Shown here piece by piece: positions 49,136 through 60,185 of a stretch of 64,000 nucleotides of DNA. Below the pieces are notes generated by a model. It saw only the letters and a program-made list of their open reading frames with translations. It was not told the origin of the DNA and did not search any database. Made by a program: the position numbers and the translations under genes. Source of the stretch: Propionivibrio soli (GTDB lineage: Bacteria; Pseudomonadota; Gammaproteobacteria; Burkholderiales; Rhodocyclaceae); NCBI RefSeq assembly GCF_025770765.1, contig NZ_JANZKY010000010.1, positions 1 to 64,000 on the forward strand, read 5' to 3'. Every line of letters starts with the position of its first letter. Position 1 is the first letter of the stretch.

Positions 49136-50332
49136 CTACTTGTTCTTGTTGTAGACATCCACGAACACGGCGGCGACGAGGACGATGCCTTTAATGACCT
49201 GCTGCCAGTCGATGCCGATGCCAAGGATCGACATGCCGTTGTTCATGACGCCCATGACGAAGGCACCGATGACTGCGCCCATGACCTTGCCGACGCCGCC
49301 GGTCGCTGACGCGCCGCCGATGAAGCACGCCGCGATGACGTCAAGTTCGAACCCGACGCCCGCTTTCGGCGTGGCGGAATTCAGACGCGCCGCGAAAACG
49401 AGCCCGGCAAGAGCGGCAAGCACCCCCATGTTGATGAAGGTGTAGAACGACAGCCGGTCCGTCTTGATGCCGGACAGGCGCGCCGCCTTCTCGTTGCCGC
49501 CAAGCGCGTAGATGCGACGCCCGATCGTCGTGCGATTGGTGATGAAGTCGAAGATCATCATCAGCACGAACATGATGACAAGCACGTTGGGCAGCCCCTT
49601 GTACGAGGACATCAGGTAGCAGAAGTAGATAATCACGGCGGAGAAAACAACATTCTTGCCGATCAGGAATCCGATCGGCTCGGCTTCGGCTCCGTAGAAG
49701 ACCTTGTTCGCTCGTTCGCGCCAGTTCATGTAGGAAAATGCCACCGCAACCGCACAACCGAGCAGCAACGAGGTCATCCGCAGGCTTTCGCCACCGAGCG
49801 GATCAGGAATGAACCCCGAACTGAGCAATTGGAATTCACGCGGGAACGGCCCCACCGACTGACCGTGCAACAACCAAAGCGCCAATCCCCGGAAGACGAG
49901 CATGCCACCCAGGGTCACGATGAAGGACGGTATGCGGTGGAAGGCGATGAAATACCCTTGCAGGCCACCAATCAACGCGCCAGCGGCCAAGCAAGCGAGC
50001 GTTGCTGGAACGTAATGCCATTGGTACTCGACCATGAGCACCGCCGCCAACCCGCCGATAAAACCGGCGACCGACCCGACCGAAAGGTCGATGTGCCCGG
50101 CGACGATCACCAGCAGCATCGCGAGTGCCATGATGACGATGTAGCTGTTCTGCAGTACGAGGTTGGTCAGGTTGAGCGGCTGCATCAACGTGCCTTCGGT
50201 CATGTACTGGAAGAACACCATGATGACAGCCAGCGAGATCAACATCCCGTACTCGCGGATGTTCTTCTTGACAAAGGTCGCCACCGATTTTTTTTCGGTG
50301 ATCGGCGCCACCGCTTCTACAGTGCTGTTCAT
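49136..50332 (-). CDS. gguB: Sugar ABC importer permease GguB (XylH-type)
   Basis: A 398-residue CUT2 permease with about ten helices. Family landmarks are VIVAGHIDLSVGSVAGFIGG, PSFIVTLGGMLVFRG, RRIYALGGNEKAARLSGI and the terminal ASATGGVGKVMGAVIGAFVMGVMNNGMS. It forms the channel for pentoses or hexoses with GguA and ChvE. The ATG at 50330-50332 lies one base after the gguA stop; a longer frame upstream overlaps gguA. Confidence 0.92.
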   Translation of the reverse strand: MNSTVEAVAPITEKKSVATFVKKNIREYGMLISLAVIMVFFQYMTEGTLMQPLNLTNLVLQNSYIVIMALAMLLVIVAGHIDLSVGSVAGFIGGLAAVLMVEYQWHYVPATLACLAAGALIGGLQGYFIAFHRIPSFIVTLGGMLVFRGLALWLLHGQSVGPFPREFQLLSSGFIPDPLGGESLRMTSLLLGCAVAVAFSYMNWRERANKVFYGAEAEPIGFLIGKNVVFSAVIIYFCYLMSSYKGLPNVLVIMFVLMMIFDFITNRTTIGRRIYALGGNEKAARLSGIKTDRLSFYTFINMGVLAALAGLVFAARLNSATPKAGVGFELDVIAACFIGGASATGGVGKVMGAVIGAFVMGVMNNGMSILGIGIDWQQVIKGIVLVAAVFVDVYNKNK

Positions 50333-50333
50333 C

Positions 50334-51863
50334 CTAGTTTTTCCCCGCCTTGACAATCGCACGCATGATCTTTTCCTGGCTCGCTTCGGCCGTAGCCATC
50401 TCGGCCACGAAGGAGCCCTCGTTCATTACATAAAGCCTGTCCGTCATCCCGAGCAACTCAGGCATTTCCGACGAGATCATGATGATGCACTTGCCCTCCT
50501 TCGCCAGTTGAGCGATCAGGCAATAGATCTCGTACTTGGCACCCACGTCGATGCCGCGCGTCGGCTCGTCGAGGATCAGGATGTCCGGTCCCGCAAACAA
50601 CCATTTGCTCAGCACAACCTTCTGCTGATTGCCGCCGGAAAGATTGCTGACGTACTGAAAGACGTCCGGACAACGGATGTTGATCTTCTTCTGATACTCC
50701 TTGGCCACCGAGAATTCGCGCCCGTCATTTATCACGCCGCCCTTGGAGACGCCCCCGAGGTTGGCGAGCGAGATGTTGTGCTTGATCTCGTTCTCCAGCA
50801 CAAGGCCGTAACCCTTACGGTCTTCGGTCACATAGGCGATGCCGTGTTTGATCGCCTTCTGCACCGTACTGACATCGACTTCCTGACCGCGCAGGAGCAC
50901 CTTGCCCGAAATGTGGCGTCCATAGGTGCGACCGAAAATGCTCATCGCCAATTCGGTACGGCCCGAACCCATAAGGCCCGCAATGCCCAGGATTTCGCCG
51001 CGCCGCACGTGGAAATTGATACCTTTGATGAACAGCCGGTCTTCATGCTGTTCGTGATACACCTTCCAGTCGCGGACCTCGAAAACCGTTTCGCCGATAT
51101 CAGGCTCATGATGCGGATATCGGTCGGCCATCTCGCGGCCGACCATCGCGCGGATGATCACATCTTCGTCGACCGGCTGGTCGCGGCAATCCATCGTCTT
51201 GACCGTCGCGCCGTCGCGCAGCACAGTCACCGAGTCGGCGATGCGAGCGATCTCGTTGAGCTTGTGCGAGATCATGATCATCGTCATGCCTTGCGACTTG
51301 AACTCGAGAAGAAGGTCGAGCAGCGCTTGGCTGTCGTTCTCGTTCAGACTCGCTGTCGGCTCATCGAGGATCAGCAGCTTGACCTTCTTCGACAACGCCT
51401 TGGCGATCTCGATAAGCTGCTGCTTGCCGACACCAAGGTTGGTAATCAGTTCTTCGGGCGATTCGTTCAACCCGACCTTCTTAAGCAACTCCACCGTCCG
51501 CCGGTGGGTCGTCTCCGCGTCTATGACGCCGCGCTTGGCTTGTTCGTTGCCGAGAAAAATGTTCTCGGAGATGGAAAGCAAGGGCACCAGGGCGAGCTCC
51601 TGGTGGATGATGATGATTCCGTGCTCTTCGCTGTCGCGGATCGAATCGAACTTGAGTTCGTGACCCTCGAAATGGATTTCGCCTTCGTAGGTACCGTGTG
51701 GGTAGACACCACTGAGTACCTTCATCAAGGTCGACTTCCCGGCGCCATTTTCGCCGCAGATCGCGTGTATTTCTCCAGGCTGGACCACCAGATTAACGTC
51801 TTTCAGAGCGATGACGCCCGGAAAGCGCTTAGTGATCCCTTTCATTTCCAGGATGGGACCCAC
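50334..51863 (-). CDS. gguA: Sugar ABC importer ATP-binding protein GguA (double ATPase)
   Basis: A 509-residue tandem ATPase as in all CUT2 systems. Domain 1 has Walker [17 protein letters not shown] and [15 protein letters not shown]; domain 2 has the degenerate [30 protein letters not shown] and [18 protein letters not shown]. The start is a GTG at 51861-51863 preceded by AGAGGTGA, giving the usual [15 protein letters not shown]. It energises ChvE-GguB import of L-arabinose or related sugars. Confidence 0.92.
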   Translation of the reverse strand: MGPILEMKGITKRFPGVIALKDVNLVVQPGEIHAICGENGAGKSTLMKVLSGVYPHGTYEGEIHFEGHELKFDSIRDSEEHGIIIIHQELALVPLLSISENIFLGNEQAKRGVIDAETTHRRTVELLKKVGLNESPEELITNLGVGKQQLIEIAKALSKKVKLLILDEPTASLNENDSQALLDLLLEFKSQGMTMIMISHKLNEIARIADSVTVLRDGATVKTMDCRDQPVDEDVIIRAMVGREMADRYPHHEPDIGETVFEVRDWKVYHEQHEDRLFIKGINFHVRRGEILGIAGLMGSGRTELAMSIFGRTYGRHISGKVLLRGQEVDVSTVQKAIKHGIAYVTEDRKGYGLVLENEIKHNISLANLGGVSKGGVINDGREFSVAKEYQKKINIRCPDVFQYVSNLSGGNQQKVVLSKWLFAGPDILILDEPTRGIDVGAKYEIYCLIAQLAKEGKCIIMISSEMPELLGMTDRLYVMNEGSFVAEMATAEASQEKIMRAIVKAGKN

Positions 51864-51919
51864 CGATTCACCTCTGTTCCGAATCGCCGGAGGAAGACCC
51901 TCCGAGGCTTGCAAAAAAG

Positions 51920-51946
51920 GGCGCGCTCCGCCAAACGGAGCGCGCC
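51920..51946 (-). terminator. Attenuator/terminator between chvE and gguA
   Basis: GGCGCGCTCCG (51920-51930) pairs perfectly over 11 bases with CGGAGCGCGCC (51936-51946). On the minus strand the stem is followed by a run of six T (51913-51918). It should stop most transcripts after the binding-protein gene. Confidence 0.85.
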
Positions 51947-51961
51947 AACACCCCTAATTCG

Positions 51962-53026
51962 TTACTTCAACTGGGCTTCGGTGTAGTAGCCGCTGCCGAC
52001 GAGGACATCCTTGTAGTTGGTCTTGTCGACGAGGATCGGCTTGAGCAGGTACGACGGCAGAATCTTGACGCCGTTGTTGTACGTCTTGGTGTCGTTGATC
52101 TCGGGTTTCTTGCCGGAGAGGACGGCATCAACCATATTCACGGCGACCTTGGCGAGTTGCCGCGTATCCTTGAACACCGTCGAGTATTGCTCGTTGCGAA
52201 TGATCGACTTGACCGACGGGACTTCGGCGTCCTGACCGCTGACGTACGGGCAGGGTTGCTGCGCCGTGCAATAGCCGACGCCCTTGAGCGACGAGAGGAT
52301 GCCGATCGAAAGGCCGTCATACGGGGACAGAACGGCGTGGATCTTTTCCTTGCCGTAGAACGCGGACAGCAGGTTGTCCATACGGGCTTGCGCGACCGCG
52401 CCATCCCAGCGCAGCGTGCCGATCTTGTCCATGCCCATCTGCTTGCTGCGTACGACGAGCTTGCCCTTGTCGATGTAGGGCTTCAGCACTGACATGGCGC
52501 CGTCATAGAAGAAATAGGCGTTCGTATCGTCCGGCGAGCCGCCGAACAGTTCGATGTTGTACGGGCCCTTGCCTTCCTTGAGTTTGAGCGCGCTTTCCAA
52601 CGACGAGGCCTGCAGCACGCCGACGGCAAAATTGTCGAACGTTGCGTAGTAGTCGACGTTCGGCGTCTTGGTGATCATACGGTCATAGGAGATGACCTTC
52701 ACGCCCTTGTCGGCGGCCTTCTTCAGCACGTCGGAGAGCGTCGAACCGTCGATGGCGGCGATGATCAGGACCTTGGCACCCTTCGTTACCAGGTTTTCGA
52801 CCTGTGCGAGCTGGTTCGGGATGTCGTCTTCGGCGAACTGCAAATCGGCCGCATAGCCGGCTTCCTTCAGATACTTGACCATGCTTTCGCCGTCGGAAAT
52901 CCAGCGGGCGGAAGACTTCGTGGGCATCGATACGCCGACAAGCCCCTTGTTCTGTGCCTGAGCCAGAGGCGCAAGCCCCAATGCACCGATGATCAATGAA
53001 GCGATAAGCACTTTCCTTCTGTTCAT
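51962..53026 (-). CDS. chvE: Multiple-sugar-binding protein ChvE
   Basis: A 354-residue periplasmic binding protein with a signal peptide to about residue 25 ([12 protein letters not shown]). The sequence [20 protein letters not shown] is diagnostic of ChvE, and [28 protein letters not shown] and [16 protein letters not shown] follow. ChvE-type proteins bind L-arabinose, galactose, xylose and fucose. It is first in the minus operon, facing the araB control region; GGAGACTG precedes the ATG. Confidence 0.94.
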   Translation of the reverse strand: MNRRKVLIASLIIGALGLAPLAQAQNKGLVGVSMPTKSSARWISDGESMVKYLKEAGYAADLQFAEDDIPNQLAQVENLVTKGAKVLIIAAIDGSTLSDVLKKAADKGVKVISYDRMITKTPNVDYYATFDNFAVGVLQASSLESALKLKEGKGPYNIELFGGSPDDTNAYFFYDGAMSVLKPYIDKGKLVVRSKQMGMDKIGTLRWDGAVAQARMDNLLSAFYGKEKIHAVLSPYDGLSIGILSSLKGVGYCTAQQPCPYVSGQDAEVPSVKSIIRNEQYSTVFKDTRQLAKVAVNMVDAVLSGKKPEINDTKTYNNGVKILPSYLLKPILVDKTNYKDVLVGSGYYTEAQLK

Positions 53027-53247
53027 GGTCCAGTCTCCGAAAATATAGAAATTGTCAGCGCGCGTGCGCGCCCGTTAGCTACGCCACCCTCAACGACCCT
53101 GCTTCAACCGGCCATGGCGCATGCGTATCCTGCTCTCTGATCGGCGCCCTGCATTGCAATGGTTTGCCGGGCGGCCGACCTGCCGGAAACGGAGATCCGA
53201 TCGTCGTCGGAAACGACAGGGCCGGCTGGTTTCGTGACGACTGTCAT

Positions 53248-53277
53248 CAGTCACAGACAGTCACAAACAGTCACACA
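53248..53277 (+). repeat. Three tandem 10-base repeats in the control region
   Basis: CAGTCACAGA, CAGTCACAAA and CAGTCACACA follow each other without gaps. The 10-base period places each copy on the same face of the helix. The role is unknown; this could be a cooperative regulator site or simple slippage. Confidence 0.6.
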
Positions 53278-53337
53278 ACAAAGTTACAACTAACGCCGAT
53301 CCATATGGAAGTAGTTACCGTCCAAAAACATCAATAA

Positions 53338-53354
53338 AAGCCGTTTTATCCATA
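53338..53354 (+). promoter_or_regulatory. Strong AraC half-site-like sequence
   Basis: The 17-mer AAGCCGTTTTATCCATA matches E. coli araI1 (TAGCATTTTTATCCATA, from memory) at 14 of 17 positions. It lies 168 bases before the araB start. Confidence 0.7.
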
Positions 53355-53455
53355 TCAACGACTTTTTGCTCTAGGAGAGTGCAAAACAGCACTTGATTTT
53401 GCTCCAAATATGAGCTGTTCTGTACATATTTACGGCATCCCAATCCTAACCGGGA

Positions 53456-53486
53456 TAAATGGAAAATCCATATTGTTCCGTCCATA
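53456..53486 (+). promoter_or_regulatory. AraC-like half-sites next to araB
   Basis: Two TCCATA motifs, 53467-53472 and 53481-53486, start 14 bases apart. They sit 35-55 bases before the araB ATG, where an activator or repressor site could act. Matches outside TCCATA are weak, and 14-base spacing differs from the 21-base spacing of araI1-I2. Confidence 0.4.
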
Positions 53487-53521
53487 CCTGCCCCGGATTT
53501 TCCATCTCAAGGACAAGCCAT

Positions 53522-55198
53522 ATGTCGGAAAAAATCGTTCTTGGACTCGATTTCGGCAGCGATTCCGTGCGAGCGATCGCCGTCGGTTGCTCGGACGGAA
53601 CCGAGCTCTCGTCGGCCGTTGCGTACTACCCCCGCTGGTCGGAAGGTCGCTACAGCGACGCGATGGTCAACCAATTCCGCCATCATCCGCTCGACTACAT
53701 CGAGTCCATGACACAAAGCGTGCGCGAAGCGGTCGCTGCGCTCAGTCCCGAACAGCGCCAAGCCATTGTCGGTATCGGCGTCGATACGACAGGCTCTACC
53801 CCGGCGCCGATAGACGGCGACGGCCAGGTGCTCGCACTGCGCCCCGAGTTCGCCGACAACCCGAACGCGATGTTCGTGCTGTGGAAAGATCATACCGCTA
53901 TCGCCGAAGCGGAAGCCATCACCGCCCTCTGTCATAGCGGCCGCTTCCCGGATTACAGCCGCTACATCGGCGGCGTGTATTCGTCCGAGTGGTTCTGGGC
54001 CAAGCTCTGGCACGTATCACGGCAAGACGCCGCCGTGCGTTCGGCGGCCGTCAATTGGATCGAACTGTGCGACTGGGTTCCGGCGTTGCTCAGCGGTACC
54101 ACGAAACCCGAGCAGATCCGCCGCGGACGCTGTTCCGCCGGTCACAAGACGATGTGGCATCCCGAATGGGGCGGACTGCCGGGTAAGGATTTCCTGGCCG
54201 CCCTCGATTCGTGCCTGATCGAAGACCTGCCTTACCCATTATTCACTGAGACCTTTACCGCCGATCTTCCGGTGGGCCGCATTACCAAGGAATGGGCCGA
54301 CCGCCTCGGCATTCCAGACACGGTGATGATTTCCGGCGGAGCATTCGATTGCCACATGGGCGCCGTCGGCGCCGGTGCCGACGAGCATGCGCTGGTCAAG
54401 GTCATCGGCACCTCGACATGCGACATTCTGATTGCCGACGAGTCGCTGATTCAACAGCGAGCGATCGAAGGCATCTGCGGCCAAGTCGACGGCAGCGTCG
54501 TACCCGGCAAGATCGGCATGGAGGCCGGGCAATCCGCGTTCGGCGATATGTACGCGTGGTTCTCCCGCCTGCTCAGCTGGCCGCTACAGTTCGCCGCGCA
54601 GCAGAATCCCAACCTCGCCGGATCGCTCGAAAAGGTCGAGGAATCCCTTCTCCCGGCGCTCACGGAGGCGTGGGCCAAGAACGCCGACCTCGCTCATCTA
54701 CCGGTCGTGCTCGACTGGTTCAATGGCCGACGTACCCCCTTTGCCAACCAGCGCCTGAAGGGCGTCATTACCGACCTGAATCTGGGCACCGACGCACCAA
54801 CGATTTTCGGAGGCTTCATCGCCTCCACCGCCTTCGGCGCGCGCGCCATCATGGAGTGCTTTGTCGACCAGGGCGTCCCGGTACGCCGCGTGGTCGCTCT
54901 CGGCGGTATCGCGCGCAAGTCGCCGACCGTCATGCAAGTGTGCGCCGACGTGATGAACCGCTCGATCGAGGTCGTCGAATCCGACCAGTGCTGCGCGCTC
55001 GGTGCGGCGATCTTCGCCGCCGTGGCCGCCGGTGCTTACAGCAATGTAGCGACGGCGCAGCATGCGATGGCCAGCCGCATCGAACATGTCTATGAACCGA
55101 ACCCAAGCGCGGTAGCCCACTTCGAGACGATGTATCAGCGTTATCGTCACTGGTGCGCTCAGGCGGAACCGATGTACGCGGCGCAGGAAGGAGCCTGA
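53522..55198 (+). CDS. araB: L-ribulokinase
   Basis: A 558-residue FGGY kinase. It opens [18 protein letters not shown] and has the AraB-type insert [31 protein letters not shown], and the C-terminal FGGY landmark [22 protein letters not shown]. It phosphorylates L-ribulose to L-ribulose-5-phosphate. The ATG at 53522 with AAGGA upstream starts the conserved domain; an in-frame ATG at 53459 lies inside the AraC-like sites. It is followed by araD one base after its stop. Confidence 0.95.
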   Translation: MSEKIVLGLDFGSDSVRAIAVGCSDGTELSSAVAYYPRWSEGRYSDAMVNQFRHHPLDYIESMTQSVREAVAALSPEQRQAIVGIGVDTTGSTPAPIDGDGQVLALRPEFADNPNAMFVLWKDHTAIAEAEAITALCHSGRFPDYSRYIGGVYSSEWFWAKLWHVSRQDAAVRSAAVNWIELCDWVPALLSGTTKPEQIRRGRCSAGHKTMWHPEWGGLPGKDFLAALDSCLIEDLPYPLFTETFTADLPVGRITKEWADRLGIPDTVMISGGAFDCHMGAVGAGADEHALVKVIGTSTCDILIADESLIQQRAIEGICGQVDGSVVPGKIGMEAGQSAFGDMYAWFSRLLSWPLQFAAQQNPNLAGSLEKVEESLLPALTEAWAKNADLAHLPVVLDWFNGRRTPFANQRLKGVITDLNLGTDAPTIFGGFIASTAFGARAIMECFVDQGVPVRRVVALGGIARKSPTVMQVCADVMNRSIEVVESDQCCALGAAIFAAVAAGAYSNVATAQHAMASRIEHVYEPNPSAVAHFETMYQRYRHWCAQAEPMYAAQEGA

Positions 55199-55199
55199 G

Positions 55200-55904
55200 A
55201 TGTTGCTCAAATCGCTACGCGAAGAAGTTCTATGCGCCAACTTGGCTCTGCCCAAACATGGTCTCGTCACCTTTACCTGGGGCAATGTCAGCGGCGTTGA
55301 CCGCGAGCGCAATCTGGTAGTCATCAAGCCGAGCGGGGTAAGCTACGAAAAGATGACGATCGAGGACATGGTCGTCGTCGACATGGACGGTAAGGTCGTC
55401 GAAGGTAGCTGCCGGCCATCGTCGGATACGCCTACCCACGTGGTGCTCTACCGGCACTACGCCAAGCTGGGCGGCATCGTGCACACGCACTCCACGCACG
55501 CCACCGGTTGGGCACAGGCCGGACGCGGCATCCCGGCCTTCGGTACGACGCATGCCGACTATTTCTACGGCGAGATTCCCTGTTCGCGCCCGCTCTCGGC
55601 GCGCGAAGTTGAAGAGGCGTACGAAACGAATACCGGCGCCGTGATCGTTGAAACGATCGGCCACCGCAACCCCCTCGAAATCCCGGGGATTCTCGTTTCG
55701 GAGCATGCGCCATTCGCCTGGGGCAAGACTCCGGACGACGCGGTACATAACGCGGTTGTGCTGGAAGAGGTTGCGCGCATGGCGCTCTTCACAGTCATGC
55801 TCAATCCAGCGCAGCGTCCCATCGCATCGTATCTGCTCGACAAGCACTATCTGCGCAAGCACGGCACCAACGCGTACTACGGTCAGCCCGACAAACCGGC
55901 CTGA
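55200..55904 (+). CDS. araD: L-ribulose-5-phosphate 4-epimerase
   Basis: A 234-residue class II aldolase-like epimerase. The phosphate site [20 protein letters not shown] and the zinc ligands in [12 protein letters not shown] plus a C-terminal His are visible. It produces D-xylulose-5-phosphate for the pentose phosphate pathway. The ATG directly follows the araB stop (TGAGATG), so the two are coupled. Confidence 0.95.
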   Translation: MLLKSLREEVLCANLALPKHGLVTFTWGNVSGVDRERNLVVIKPSGVSYEKMTIEDMVVVDMDGKVVEGSCRPSSDTPTHVVLYRHYAKLGGIVHTHSTHATGWAQAGRGIPAFGTTHADYFYGEIPCSRPLSAREVEEAYETNTGAVIVETIGHRNPLEIPGILVSEHAPFAWGKTPDDAVHNAVVLEEVARMALFTVMLNPAQRPIASYLLDKHYLRKHGTNAYYGQPDKPA

Positions 55905-55968
55905 ACGCCCTCCCACTCATTAGACGTTGCAACAGACGCAACCGCATCATCAGGAAAGGAATCGGATT

Positions 55969-57468
55969 ATGGAATTGTTCAAGCAACTCGAAGTGTGGTT
56001 TGTCGTCGGTAGTCAGCACCTCTACGGTCCCAAAACGCTGCAACAGGTGGCCGACAACAGCCGCGCGGTCGTCGAAGGCCTCAATGCCGAGGCCGGCCTA
56101 CCCATCAAGATCGTGCTCAAACCGACGGTGAAGACGCCCGACGAAATCCAGGCGTTGTGTCGTGAGGCGAACCATACTGACAACTGCGTCGGCCTGATCG
56201 CCTGGATGCACACCTTCTCGCCGGCCAAGATGTGGATCGGCGGGCTCAACGTCCTCGAAAAGCCCTTCGTACAGTTCCACACGCAGTTCAACGCGACGAT
56301 CCCGTGGGACACGATGGACATGGATTTCATGAATCTGAACCAGACGGCGCACGGCGGCCGCGAGTTCGGGTTCATCGGCGCCCGCATGCGCAAGCAATAC
56401 AGCGTCGTCGTCGGCCATTGGCAGGACAAGAAGGCACACCAGCGTCTGGAGGCGTGGATGCGTGTGGCGGCCGCGCTGTACGACAGCCGCCACATGAAGG
56501 TAGCGCGCTTCGGCGACAACATGCGTGAAGTCGCGGTCACCGAAGGCGACAAGGTTGCCGCGCAAATCCAGTTCGGTTATGCGGTTAATGGCTACGCGCT
56601 GGGCGATCTCGTGAAGGTTGTCGAAGCCGTTTCGGAAGCTGACGTCAACCGACTCGTCGATGAATACGAAACCACATACGAACTATCCGCGGCAGTACGC
56701 GCCGATGGCGAGAAGCGCAAACAGCTTGTCGATGCCGCGCGCATCGAACTGGGGATGAAGAACTTCCTGGTGCAAGGCGGCTTCAGTGCCTTCACGACGA
56801 CGTTTGAGAACCTTTACGGTCTTGCGCAACTGCCGGGTCTGGCCTGCCAGCGCCTGATGCAGCAAGGTTATGGTTTCGGAGCCGAAGGCGACTGGAAGAC
56901 CGCCGCGCTGCTGCGCACGGTCAAGGTGATGGCCGACGGCCTGCCCGGCGGCACGTCGTTCATGGAGGATTACACCTACGATTTCACGCCGGGCAACGAA
57001 CTCGTAATCGGCGCCCACATGCTGGAGGTTTGCCCATCAATCGCCAGCGGCAAGCCGGTGCTCGACGTGCAGCCATTGTCGATCGGCAAGAAGGACGACC
57101 CGGCCCGCTTGCTTTTCGGTGCCCGGCCCGGCCCGGCGCTCAACGCCAGCCTGATCGACATGGGCGACCGTTTCCGTCTGATCGTTAACGCGGTCGAAGC
57201 CGTGGAGCAGCCGCGTGCGCTGCCCAAGCTGCCGGTTGCCCGCGTAGTATGGAAGGCGCTGCCCGATCTCGCCACGGCGGCAGAAGCCTGGATTCTTGCC
57301 GGCGGCGCGCACCACACGGTCTACACCCAGGCCGTCGGCGCCGAGCACCTGCGGATGCTGGCCGAGTTGTTTGGCATCGAGTACCTGCTCATCGATGGAA
57401 AAACGGAGATTCCTGCATTCAAGAATGAGATTAACTGGAACAGCATTGCGTATCGCCTGAATCGCTAG
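55969..57468 (+). CDS. araA: L-arabinose isomerase
   Basis: A 499-residue isomerase beginning [20 protein letters not shown]. Metal and catalytic residues lie in [11 protein letters not shown] (Glu after TTTF), [26 protein letters not shown] and [10 protein letters not shown]. It converts L-arabinose to L-ribulose. The order araB-araD-araA differs from the E. coli BAD order. AGGAAAGGA precedes the ATG. Confidence 0.96.
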   Translation: MELFKQLEVWFVVGSQHLYGPKTLQQVADNSRAVVEGLNAEAGLPIKIVLKPTVKTPDEIQALCREANHTDNCVGLIAWMHTFSPAKMWIGGLNVLEKPFVQFHTQFNATIPWDTMDMDFMNLNQTAHGGREFGFIGARMRKQYSVVVGHWQDKKAHQRLEAWMRVAAALYDSRHMKVARFGDNMREVAVTEGDKVAAQIQFGYAVNGYALGDLVKVVEAVSEADVNRLVDEYETTYELSAAVRADGEKRKQLVDAARIELGMKNFLVQGGFSAFTTTFENLYGLAQLPGLACQRLMQQGYGFGAEGDWKTAALLRTVKVMADGLPGGTSFMEDYTYDFTPGNELVIGAHMLEVCPSIASGKPVLDVQPLSIGKKDDPARLLFGARPGPALNASLIDMGDRFRLIVNAVEAVEQPRALPKLPVARVVWKALPDLATAAEAWILAGGAHHTVYTQAVGAEHLRMLAELFGIEYLLIDGKTEIPAFKNEINWNSIAYRLNR

Positions 57469-57592
57469 GCGCTGCGCGTGCGGTTCCTCCCGCTTCTTGC
57501 AGTACTTCCGGGCAAAGCGGGGTGAGCCCCGTACCAACGGGAAAAGAGACCGGACGATCCGGCGTTCGGCAAAACCTGAGAGGAGTGTCAAC

Positions 57593-58543
57593 ATGTCGAA
57601 ATCGAGAAAAACCTTGTTGTCCACCGTTGCAGCTGGCCTGATCGCAGGCGCAATCGCCCTGCCGGCCTCCGCATTGACCCTGGGTTTCGCCCAGGTCGGC
57701 GCGGAAAGTGAATGGCGTACGGCGAACACCGTGTCGATCAAGGAGGCCGCCAAGGCCGCCGGAATCACACTCAAGTTCTCCGACGCGCAGCAGAAGCAGG
57801 AAAACCAGATCAAGGCCATCCGCAGCTTCATCGCGCAAAAGGTTGACGTGATCGCGTTCGCCCCCGTCGTCACCACCGGCTGGGACACCGTCCTCATGGA
57901 AGCCAAGAAGGCCAAGATTCCGGTCATCCTGACCGACCGCAGCATTGAAACCAAGGATGAGTCGCTGTACGTGACGATGATCGGCTCGGACTTCACCGAA
58001 GAAGGTCGTAAAGCCGGCAAATGGCTGCTCGAGAACTACAAGGGCCAGGGCGATGTGAATATCGTCGAGCTCCAGGGCACAGTAGGCTCGGCACCGGCGA
58101 TCGAGCGCAAGAAGGGCTTCGAGGAAGTGATCAAGGCGGAACCGCGCTTCAAGATCACCCGCTCGCAGACCGGCGATTTCACCCGCGCCAAGGGCAAGGA
58201 AGTCATGGAAGCCTTCCTGAAGACGGACAAGAACATCCAGGTCCTCTTCGCCCATAACGACGACATGGCCATCGGCGCCATCCAGGCCATCGAAGCGGCC
58301 GGCATGAAGCCCGGAAAAGACATCATGATCATCTCGATCGACGCCGTTAAGGGCGCGTTCGAAGCGATGATGGCCGGCAAGCTGAACGTGACCGTCGAAT
58401 GCAACCCGCAGCTCGGGCCGCAACTGATGGACATCGTCAAGGAAGTGAAGGCCGGGAAGCAGCAACCGAAGCGGATCAACACCAAGGAAAGCATCTTCCC
58501 GATGGAAACCGCGGCCAAGGAATTCCCGAACCGCAAGTACTAA
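57593..58543 (+). CDS. YtfQ-like sugar-binding protein
   Basis: A 316-residue periplasmic binding protein with a signal peptide to about residue 27 (GAIALPASAL). LTLGFAQVGAESEWR, QQKQENQIKAIRSFIAQKVD, VELQGTVGSAPAIERKKGF and AHNDDMAIGAIQAIEAAGMKPGKDI follow YtfQ, the galactofuranose-binding protein of E. coli. The gene is in the ara operon, so here it may bind furanose L-arabinose or arabinosides released from plant polymers. GAGAGGAG is the ribosome site. Confidence 0.9.
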   Translation: MSKSRKTLLSTVAAGLIAGAIALPASALTLGFAQVGAESEWRTANTVSIKEAAKAAGITLKFSDAQQKQENQIKAIRSFIAQKVDVIAFAPVVTTGWDTVLMEAKKAKIPVILTDRSIETKDESLYVTMIGSDFTEEGRKAGKWLLENYKGQGDVNIVELQGTVGSAPAIERKKGFEEVIKAEPRFKITRSQTGDFTRAKGKEVMEAFLKTDKNIQVLFAHNDDMAIGAIQAIEAAGMKPGKDIMIISIDAVKGAFEAMMAGKLNVTVECNPQLGPQLMDIVKEVKAGKQQPKRINTKESIFPMETAAKEFPNRKY

Positions 58544-58561
58544 GCGTTGTAATGTAGTAGC

Positions 58562-58586
58562 CCGTGCCCGGCCTCGCCGGGCGCGG
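58562..58586 (+). terminator. Hairpin between YtfQ-like and YtfR-like genes
   Basis: An 11-base-pair stem with one G-T pair, core GCCCGGC-CTC-GCCGGGC, lies 18 bases after the binding-protein stop. There is no T-run; probably an attenuator or a 3'-end-protecting structure. Confidence 0.55.
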
Positions 58587-58673
58587 TCATCAGCAGGGAG
58601 CCTAGAACAAAGCAAGGAGTGCAACCGCCCGGATGCCGGGGGAACGCCTCCCATTCGAGGGGAACAGGGTCTC

Positions 58674-60185
58674 ATGAGTACCGAACCCATCCTGGTCATG
58701 AAGGACATCTGCAAGTCTTTCCCAGGTGTCGTCGCACTGAAGAACGCGCAATTGCGCCTTTTCCCCGGCGAAGTTCACGCCGTCATGGGGCAAAACGGCG
58801 CCGGCAAATCCACATTGATCAAGGCGCTCACGGGCGTCGATCTGCCCGACAGCGGAGAGATCCGACTGCAGGGCAAACCCATCCAGCCGACGTCCGTCAA
58901 CGAAGCCCAGAAGATCGGCATCAGCACGGTCTACCAGGAAGTCAATCTCTGCCCCAACCTTTCGGTGGCGGAAAACATTTTCATCGGTCGCTTTCCGATG
59001 CGCGGATTCGCCATCGACTGGAAAGCGATCGAACGCGAGTCGAAAGCAGCGCTCGCCGCACTCAATATTCACATCGACGTCAACCAGACGCTGTCGATGT
59101 ACCCGGTGGCTATCCAGCAGATGGTCGCCATCGCCCGCGCACTCTCCACTGAGGCGCAGGTCCTGATCCTCGACGAACCGACCTCCAGCCTGGATGAAGG
59201 CGAGGTCGAGCGCCTCTTCGACGCCTTGCGCCAACTGAAGGCCAAGGGCATGGCGATCCTGTTCGTCACGCACTTTCTCGACCAGGTGTACGCGATCTCC
59301 GATCGCATCACGGTTTTGCGCAACGGCGAGTTCATCGGTGAATACGCCGCCAGCGCCTTGCCGCGGATCGACTTGATCAACGCCATGGTCGGACGCGAAG
59401 TCAACGAAGCCGTATCGGCAACCAATGGCGCCAGCGCCACCGACATAACGAACGCCAAGCCTTTCGTTTCGACCCAAGGCCTCGCCTCTCGGGGTGGCAT
59501 GCGCCCGCTCGATCTGGACGTTTACCAGGGCCAAGTGCTCGGCCTCGGCGGTCTGCTCGGCTCGGGTCGTACGGAGACGGCGCGCATGCTGTTCGGGATC
59601 GATGCGACTGACGCCGGAACCGTGAAGGTGGAGGGCAAGACGGTCAAGATCAACTCGCCGTACAAGGCAGTGCGGCAAGGGCTCGCCTTCTGCCCCGAGG
59701 ATCGCAAGACCGAGGGCATTGTCGCCGACCTGTCGATCAGGGAAAACATCATCCTCGCGCTGCAGGCCCGGCGCGGCGTCTTCCGCTTCCTTTCCAAGCG
59801 CACGCAAACGGCGATCGCCGACGAATACATCAAGCAACTTGGCATCCGGACACCGGATGCGGAAAAGCCCATTGGACAACTCTCGGGCGGCAATCAGCAA
59901 AAGGCCCTGCTCGCCCGCTGGCTCGCCACCGATCCGAAAATGCTGATCCTCGACGAACCGACCCGCGGCATCGACATCGCCGCCAAACTGGAAATCATGG
60001 AGCTCGTAAAGGCGCAGTGCCGCAAGGGCCTGGCCATCCTCTTCATCTCTTCGGAAATGAGCGAAGTGTTGCGCGTCAGTGACCGCATTGCCGTCCTGCG
60101 CGATCGGCAAAAGATCGGCGAGATCGCCGGACAGGATGCCGACGAACAGCGCATCTTCCAGATGATTGCGGGGGCCGAAGCATGA
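58674..60185 (+). CDS. YtfR-like double ATPase of a CUT2 sugar importer
   Basis: A 503-residue tandem ATPase: Walker [19 protein letters not shown] and [16 protein letters not shown] in the first half, [16 protein letters not shown] and [17 protein letters not shown] in the second. The VALKNAQLRLFPGEVHAVMG start is typical of YtfR. It powers the two following permeases; its stop overlaps the first permease start by four bases. Confidence 0.92.
   Translation: MSTEPILVMKDICKSFPGVVALKNAQLRLFPGEVHAVMGQNGAGKSTLIKALTGVDLPDSGEIRLQGKPIQPTSVNEAQKIGISTVYQEVNLCPNLSVAENIFIGRFPMRGFAIDWKAIERESKAALAALNIHIDVNQTLSMYPVAIQQMVAIARALSTEAQVLILDEPTSSLDEGEVERLFDALRQLKAKGMAILFVTHFLDQVYAISDRITVLRNGEFIGEYAASALPRIDLINAMVGREVNEAVSATNGASATDITNAKPFVSTQGLASRGGMRPLDLDVYQGQVLGLGGLLGSGRTETARMLFGIDATDAGTVKVEGKTVKINSPYKAVRQGLAFCPEDRKTEGIVADLSIRENIILALQARRGVFRFLSKRTQTAIADEYIKQLGIRTPDAEKPIGQLSGGNQQKALLARWLATDPKMLILDEPTRGIDIAAKLEIMELVKAQCRKGLAILFISSEMSEVLRVSDRIAVLRDRQKIGEIAGQDADEQRIFQMIAGAEA

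Larger units (their letters stand above)
53027..53521. promoter_or_regulatory. chvE/araB divergent control region
   Basis: The 495-base gap separates two arabinose operons. It holds a three-fold 10-base repeat (53248-53277), and several AraC half-site-like TCCATA motifs at 53300-53305, 53349-53354, 53467-53472 and 53481-53486. The first half is GC-rich without other visible features. No gene is seen. Confidence 0.65.

Noticed and set aside
50163-51986. 607-residue plus-strand frame across gguA/gguB
   Set aside because: Antisense shadow of the ABC ATPase gene; no family features and no ribosome site.
53248-53277. Short tandem repeats considered as a CRISPR fragment
   Set aside because: Ten-base units without spacers; this is not a CRISPR layout.
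57431-58714. 427-residue minus-strand frame over the YtfQ-like gene
   Set aside because: Shadow of a well-supported plus-strand gene.
58602-60110. 502-residue minus-strand frame over the YtfR-like gene
   Set aside because: Shadow; the plus-strand frame has both full ATPase domains.
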